The position numbers and the translations under genes were made by a program. A DNA stretch of 36,753 nt from contig CAMWUW010000015.1 of the NCBI GenBank assembly GCA_947177525.1, forward strand, positions 1 through 36,753. The letters run 5' to 3'. The notes under the pieces were generated by a model, which was not told where the DNA came from, made no database searches, and saw only the letters and a list, made by a program, of their open reading frames with translations. Every line of letters starts with the position of its first letter. Positions within the stretch are counted from its first letter, which is position 1. Of this stretch, positions 32,918 through 36,753 are shown one piece after another. The stretch comes from an uncultured Bacteroidales bacterium. GTDB lineage: Bacteria > Bacteroidota > Bacteroidia > Bacteroidales > UBA932.

Positions 32918-35815
32918 ATGAAACGGATTTTATTTATGGTGGCCTCGGCAATAATGCTGCTGGCTGCTTCATGCTCGCAGTACAAATACGACACTGTGGC
33001 AAACGATCCCCTCAAGACAAAAATATACACTCTCGACAACGGTCTGAAAGTGTATATGAGCGTAAACAAAGAAGCCCCGAGAATCCAGACCGGAATTGCA
33101 GTCAGGGTCGGGGGCAAGAACGACCCTTCCGAGACCACAGGACTTGCCCATTATTTTGAGCACCTGATGTTCAAGGGAACCGAAAACTTCGGAACATCCG
33201 ACTATGCTGCCGAAAAACCGATGCTTGACGAGATTGAAGCATTGTTTGAAGTATACAGAAAGACTGAGGACAATGAAAAAAGGGCGGAGATATACCACAG
33301 GATTGACTCAATAAGCTATGAGGCATCCAAGCTGGCAATTCCAAACGAATACGACAAGCTCATGTCTGTCATAGGAGCCAACGGCACAAACGCATTCACT
33401 TCATCTGACATGACAGTGTATGTGGAAGACATACCGTCAAACCAGATAGAGAACTGGGCTAAAATAGAGGCAGACAGGTTCAAGAATCCTGTAATCAGAG
33501 GTTTCCACACTGAATTGGAGACCATCTATGAAGAGAAGAACATGTCCCTAACCCAGGACAGCCGCAAAATATGGGAGGCACTTGACGCAGCCCTTTTCCC
33601 TAATCATCCTTACGGCACACAGACTGTTCTCGGCACACAGGAGCACCTTAAGAACCCGTCAATTACAAATGTAAAGAATTATCACAGGACATGGTATGTT
33701 CCAAACAATATGGCAATCTGCCTTTCAGGAGATTTTGACCCGGACAAGATGGTTGCCGTAATCGAGAAATATTTCGGAGACATGCAGCCGAACGACAATC
33801 TTCCTGTCCTTGAGTTTGAGGAGGAAAAGCCGATTGAAACTCCTATTGTACGCGAGGTATTCGGTCCTGAAGCAGAAAACATCATGATAGGATGGCGTCT
33901 TCCAAAAGCCTGTGATGAGTCAAGCGACATTGCGGAGATAGCAGGGATGGTGCTCTACAATGGCCAGGCCGGAATCCTTGACCTCGATGTCAACCAGCAG
34001 CAGAAAGCCCTGTCTGCATACGGATACTCTTCACTGCAGCCTGACTACGGACAGTTTCTTGTCGGAGGAATGCCAAAGCAGGGACAGAGCCTTGATGAAC
34101 TGAGGGAACTTCTTCTTGCGGAAGTTGCAAAATTGCGCAGCGGAGACTTTGACGAGGCTCTTGTGCAGTCTACTATAAACAACTACAATCTCGGTATCCA
34201 GAAGATGCTGGAAGACAATCAGGACCGTGCAATGATGTATGTGCAGTCTTTCATCAATGGAGCCGACTGGAAAGACCAGATAAGGTCAATTGACAGAATT
34301 GCAGAAATCACAAAAGCGGACATCGTGGAATGGGCAAACAGGTATCTCGGTCCTGAGAGCTATGCAGTTGTCTACAAGAAAACAGGTACAGATGCCTCTG
34401 AGCAGAAGATTGCAGCTCCGAAGATTACTCCGATAGTGATGAACCGTGACATCCAGAGTGCTTTCCTCACAGAAATACAGAATTCTGAAGTAACGCCTAT
34501 TGAGCCTGTGTTCGTGGACTACAGCAAAGACATGTCCGTATTTGCAGCATGCGAAGGAATTGACGTGCTCTACAAAAAGAACACGGTCAATGACATCGCT
34601 TCAGTTTCCTATATATTCGAAACCGGTACAGAGAACGACCCGGCACTCAATCTGGCATTCAACTACATAAGCTACCTCGGCACTCCGACAATGAGCGCAG
34701 AAGAGATTGCGTCGAAGATGTATTCTCTCGCCTGCTCTTTTTCAACAGGCTCAGGTGCCAACACTTCACGTGTTTCAGTCAATGGACTCAGCGAAAACAT
34801 TCCTGAGGCAATTGACATTGTAGAAGACCTGATTGCGAATGCCGTTCCTGACGAGAACATACTTGCCAATCTTAAAGCTGACATGCTCAAGAGCCGTGCA
34901 GATTCAAAATTAAGGCAGCGCAGCTGTTTCAGTGCACTCCAGCGTTATATAATCTATGGCCCTGACTTCATAAAGCGCACAACTCTTCCTGACAGCCGTC
35001 TCAAGTCAATTACATCGGAGGAACTTCTTTCAAAGGTCCGTTCCCTCATGGGAAAACAGCATGAAGTGCTGTACTACGGCCCGGAAAAAGAAGCTGCCGT
35101 TGCAGAAATCCTTGCCGGGCACCACTGCCGTGAAGGCCTTGAGAACCTTGCAAGAACAAGAACTCCGGCCAGAAGCACTGACAAGCCGGCGGTATACATA
35201 GCACCTTATGATGCAAAACAGCTTTATTATATCCAGTATTCAAACAGAGGCGAGAAATTCGATTTGTCGGCAGATGCGGAAATCGAACTTTACAACGGAT
35301 ACTTCGGCGGAGGAATGAATGCTATCGTGTTCCAGGAAATGCGTGAGGCACGCGGACTGGCATATACGGCGTACACAACTCTCAGCAGCCCTGGATTCAA
35401 GGATGACACTTACTATTATCTTGCATTCATTGCCACACAGAACGACAAGATGAAACAGGCCATAGAGGCTTTTGACGACATCATAAACAACATGCCGGAA
35501 TCCGAGAATGCATTTGACATTGCCAAGGAGTCCCTGATATCCCGTCTGCGCACGGAAAGGACAACAGGTTATGATGTTCTCTGGAGCTATCTTGACAACA
35601 GGGATCTTGGTCTTGAGGAGTCACGTGACAGGGCTATCTTCGAAAATATTCAGGACATGACTCTTGAAGATGTAAAGGCTGCACAGGAAAAGTGGGTCAA
35701 AGGACGCCAGTACATATATGGCATCCTCGGTGACGAGAAAGATATCGACATGGCCTATCTGAGAACCTTAGGCCCGGTAAACAGGCTGACTCTTGAGGAT
35801 ATTTTCGGATATTAG
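32918..35815 (+). CDS. M16 family zinc protease, two-halved, lipoprotein
   Basis: 965 residues with a lipoprotein signal ending LAASC (Cys19). The first half contains the inverted zinc motif HYFEH (78-82), preceded by GGKNDPSETTGLA and followed by ETIYEEKNMS, which supplies the third ligand Glu. It continues with YHRTWYVPNNMAICLSGDFDP. The second half (from about residue 530) repeats the fold without the zinc motif and includes YNGYFGGGMNAIVFQEMREARGLAYTAY, the typical inactive-half strand of pitrilysin-type peptidases. So the single chain should form the complete clamshell. It probably degrades peptides in the envelope. A strong terminator follows at 35907. Confidence 0.95.
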   Translation: MKRILFMVASAIMLLAASCSQYKYDTVANDPLKTKIYTLDNGLKVYMSVNKEAPRIQTGIAVRVGGKNDPSETTGLAHYFEHLMFKGTENFGTSDYAAEKPMLDEIEALFEVYRKTEDNEKRAEIYHRIDSISYEASKLAIPNEYDKLMSVIGANGTNAFTSSDMTVYVEDIPSNQIENWAKIEADRFKNPVIRGFHTELETIYEEKNMSLTQDSRKIWEALDAALFPNHPYGTQTVLGTQEHLKNPSITNVKNYHRTWYVPNNMAICLSGDFDPDKMVAVIEKYFGDMQPNDNLPVLEFEEEKPIETPIVREVFGPEAENIMIGWRLPKACDESSDIAEIAGMVLYNGQAGILDLDVNQQQKALSAYGYSSLQPDYGQFLVGGMPKQGQSLDELRELLLAEVAKLRSGDFDEALVQSTINNYNLGIQKMLEDNQDRAMMYVQSFINGADWKDQIRSIDRIAEITKADIVEWANRYLGPESYAVVYKKTGTDASEQKIAAPKITPIVMNRDIQSAFLTEIQNSEVTPIEPVFVDYSKDMSVFAACEGIDVLYKKNTVNDIASVSYIFETGTENDPALNLAFNYISYLGTPTMSAEEIASKMYSLACSFSTGSGANTSRVSVNGLSENIPEAIDIVEDLIANAVPDENILANLKADMLKSRADSKLRQRSCFSALQRYIIYGPDFIKRTTLPDSRLKSITSEELLSKVRSLMGKQHEVLYYGPEKEAAVAEILAGHHCREGLENLARTRTPARSTDKPAVYIAPYDAKQLYYIQYSNRGEKFDLSADAEIELYNGYFGGGMNAIVFQEMREARGLAYTAYTTLSSPGFKDDTYYYLAFIATQNDKMKQAIEAFDDIINNMPESENAFDIAKESLISRLRTERTTGYDVLWSYLDNRDLGLEESRDRAIFENIQDMTLEDVKAAQEKWVKGRQYIYGILGDEKDIDMAYLRTLGPVNRLTLEDIFGY

Positions 35816-35833
35816 AAACTGTTTAAAAACCTT

Positions 35834-35897
35834 CCTGGTCCTTGAACATCAAATATCTTCGTGTAAATTGAAGATTTGAAAGTAATTCCCGACCAGG
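35834..35897. repeat. Nested inverted repeat downstream of the M16 gene
   Basis: Outer arms CCTGGTC (35834-35840) and GACCAGG (35891-35897) are perfect over 7 bp. Inner arms CAAATATCTTC (35850-35860) and GAAGATTTG (35870-35878) pair apart from a two-base bulge. The stretch lies between the M16 stop and the terminator, and starts after a GAAACTGTTTAAAAACC sequence. It could be a 3' UTR structure or a remnant of a mobile element end; nothing decides between them. Confidence 0.4.
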
Positions 35898-35906
35898 GCA
35901 TAAATC

Positions 35907-35948
35907 AAGGGGCTTGACTTTAAAGCATCAGTCAAGCCCCTTTTCTTA
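35907..35948. terminator. Intrinsic terminator after the M16 protease gene
   Basis: A perfect 12-bp stem (AAGGGGCTTGAC at 35907-35918, GTCAAGCCCCTT at 35931-35942) with a 12-base loop is followed by TTCTTATT on the + strand. It lies between convergent genes and may serve both directions. Confidence 0.85.
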
Positions 35949-36014
35949 TTTGCAGAATTTTCAGCCACTCAGGCTATCAGGACATTTTCTTCAGTATATC
36001 GCCCTGCTCTGCAA

Positions 36015-36753
36015 TCAATCCGAAAAAGAAGACGAAAAAGTACGGAAGACTCCGTTGGCACGGTAATGAGGGACATAAATCGACTCAATTTCCGGCACCG
36101 CAGACTGGAAAACACCTTCCTGAACCACAAAGAACGTCTCTTCAATTTCAGAATTTTCTTCAGGGAACATATCAAACCAATATAAAGTCCGGTCCTTCTT
36201 GACCTCACGATAAGCGGAAGGAGACCATTGCAATCTGCCGGCAGCCAAAGGCCTGAACCAGCCTCCGGTCCAGCCAGAAAGCTGCCTCTGGGGACGCAGG
36301 CAAGCCGGACGCGGAACAGACACAAGCACAAAACTCCTGTTTTCTTCGTTCCAGAATGAATATTTTGCGGTTATCTTTTCTCCGGCATGCACCGAATCAC
36401 CGTCATTCAGTCTTACCTGTTCATTACCGTCAGCTCCTCCAATACGGTAATATTCTGCCGAAATTCTGAAACCGTTCCCAAAGGCTGCAATATCAGCAAA
36501 CGGTTTGCGATACCTTTTCTTCAATACAATAATCCTTGCGCCTTTCACTTCGTCTGTACCGTCATACACAGAAGCAGCAGCCTCAACAAACCCAGGATCA
36601 CCGTTCCAATGCTGCGACTCTTTCTGAATCATTATCCACAATCTTATCCCGTCGGCAATCTCAGAAAGCTGCCCGCTGTCATCTTTTCCGGAAGCGGCGA
36701 GGTCGCGCAGCAAATCGCAAATTGCAGAATGCGCATAAGCCTCACTCTCAAGC
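36015..36753 (-). CDS. alpha-2-macroglobulin family protein, C-terminal part (truncated by window edge)
   Basis: The frame is open to the right edge, so only the last 246 or so residues are present. The first codons visible read LESEAYAHSAICDLLRDLA. The body contains RIWMIQK-like helix segments of the helical domain, then DGDSVHAGEKITAKYSFWNEENRSFVLVSVPRPACLRP and FFVVQEGVFQSAVPEIESIYVPHYRANG. This is the ending typical of the large Bacteroidota alpha-2-macroglobulin-like lipoproteins, which usually exceed 1800 residues and are thought to trap proteases in the envelope. The M16 protease gene is convergent with it. The thioester region, signal peptide and promoter lie outside the window. Confidence 0.75.
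   Translation of the reverse strand, partial: LESEAYAHSAICDLLRDLAASGKDDSGQLSEIADGIRLWIMIQKESQHWNGDPGFVEAAASVYDGTDEVKGARIIVLKKRYRKPFADIAAFGNGFRISAEYYRIGGADGNEQVRLNDGDSVHAGEKITAKYSFWNEENRSFVLVSVPRPACLRPQRQLSGWTGGWFRPLAAGRLQWSPSAYREVKKDRTLYWFDMFPEENSEIEETFFVVQEGVFQSAVPEIESIYVPHYRANGVFRTFSSSFSD

Noticed and set aside
1..36753. Mobile-element or prophage origin for the PUL or the ibrAB-type cassette
   Set aside because: No transposase, integrase, tRNA boundary or flanking direct repeat was seen, and base composition looks even across the window by eye. A real composition scan was not possible.

Overview
The window is Bacteroidota chromosome, most likely from a gut- or rumen-type member of the Bacteroidales. 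The support is a SusC/SusD pair, a hybrid two-component (HTCS) regulator, lipoprotein signal peptides ending in Cys, several TAnnTTTG-type -7 promoter elements, and mostly A-rich rather than GGAGG translation starts. I saw no rRNA, tRNA, CRISPR array, intact insertion sequence or phage structural gene. No stretch longer than about 240 bases lacks a gene.

Layout. (1) 87-4433, + strand: a compact housekeeping-type operon with an FKBP-like prolyl isomerase lipoprotein, a MATE exporter, a cytidylate-kinase-like P-loop kinase and a membrane-anchored serine hydrolase of the beta-lactamase/PBP fold. (2) 4524-25244, - strand: one eight-gene polysaccharide utilization locus (PUL) for pectin, mainly homogalacturonan. 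In transcription order it encodes a GH28 polygalacturonase, a CE12-CE8 acetylesterase/methylesterase fusion, the HTCS sensor-regulator, a GH105-PL1 fusion, a PL1 lyase lipoprotein, then after a 139-bp gap SusC, SusD and a large modular surface lipoprotein. (3) 25363-27570, - strand: an overlapping three-gene cassette of a GNAT-like protein, an IbrA-type PP-loop/DUF3440 protein and an IbrB-type ParB-like protein. (4) 27676-30201, + strand: a divergent operon of DJ-1/PfpI, SDR and double-VOC proteins. (5) 30202-32053, - strand: a low-molecular-weight tyrosine phosphatase and a stand-alone alanine racemase, separated by a long imperfect palindrome. (6) 32211-35815, + strand: a membrane zinc metallopeptidase and a two-halved M16 protease lipoprotein, closed by a strong terminator. 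(7) 36015 to the right edge, - strand: the C-terminal end of a large alpha-2-macroglobulin-like protein.

How the PUL should work (inference from families). Surface lipoproteins bind and cut pectin, and SusC/SusD import the fragments. The periplasmic CE12-CE8 protein strips acetyl and methyl esters, and PL1 and GH28 cut the exposed polygalacturonate. The GH105 half of the GH105-PL1 fusion removes the unsaturated uronate that the lyases leave behind. The HTCS senses a fragment in the periplasm and activates the locus. A short motif shared by the GH28 and SusC upstream regions is a candidate regulator site.

The least understood part is the GNAT-IbrA-IbrB cassette. It pairs a PP-loop ATPase with a ParB-like protein carrying a DGYHR motif, which formally resembles the DndC/DndB pair of DNA phosphorothioation systems. 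Its role is unknown.
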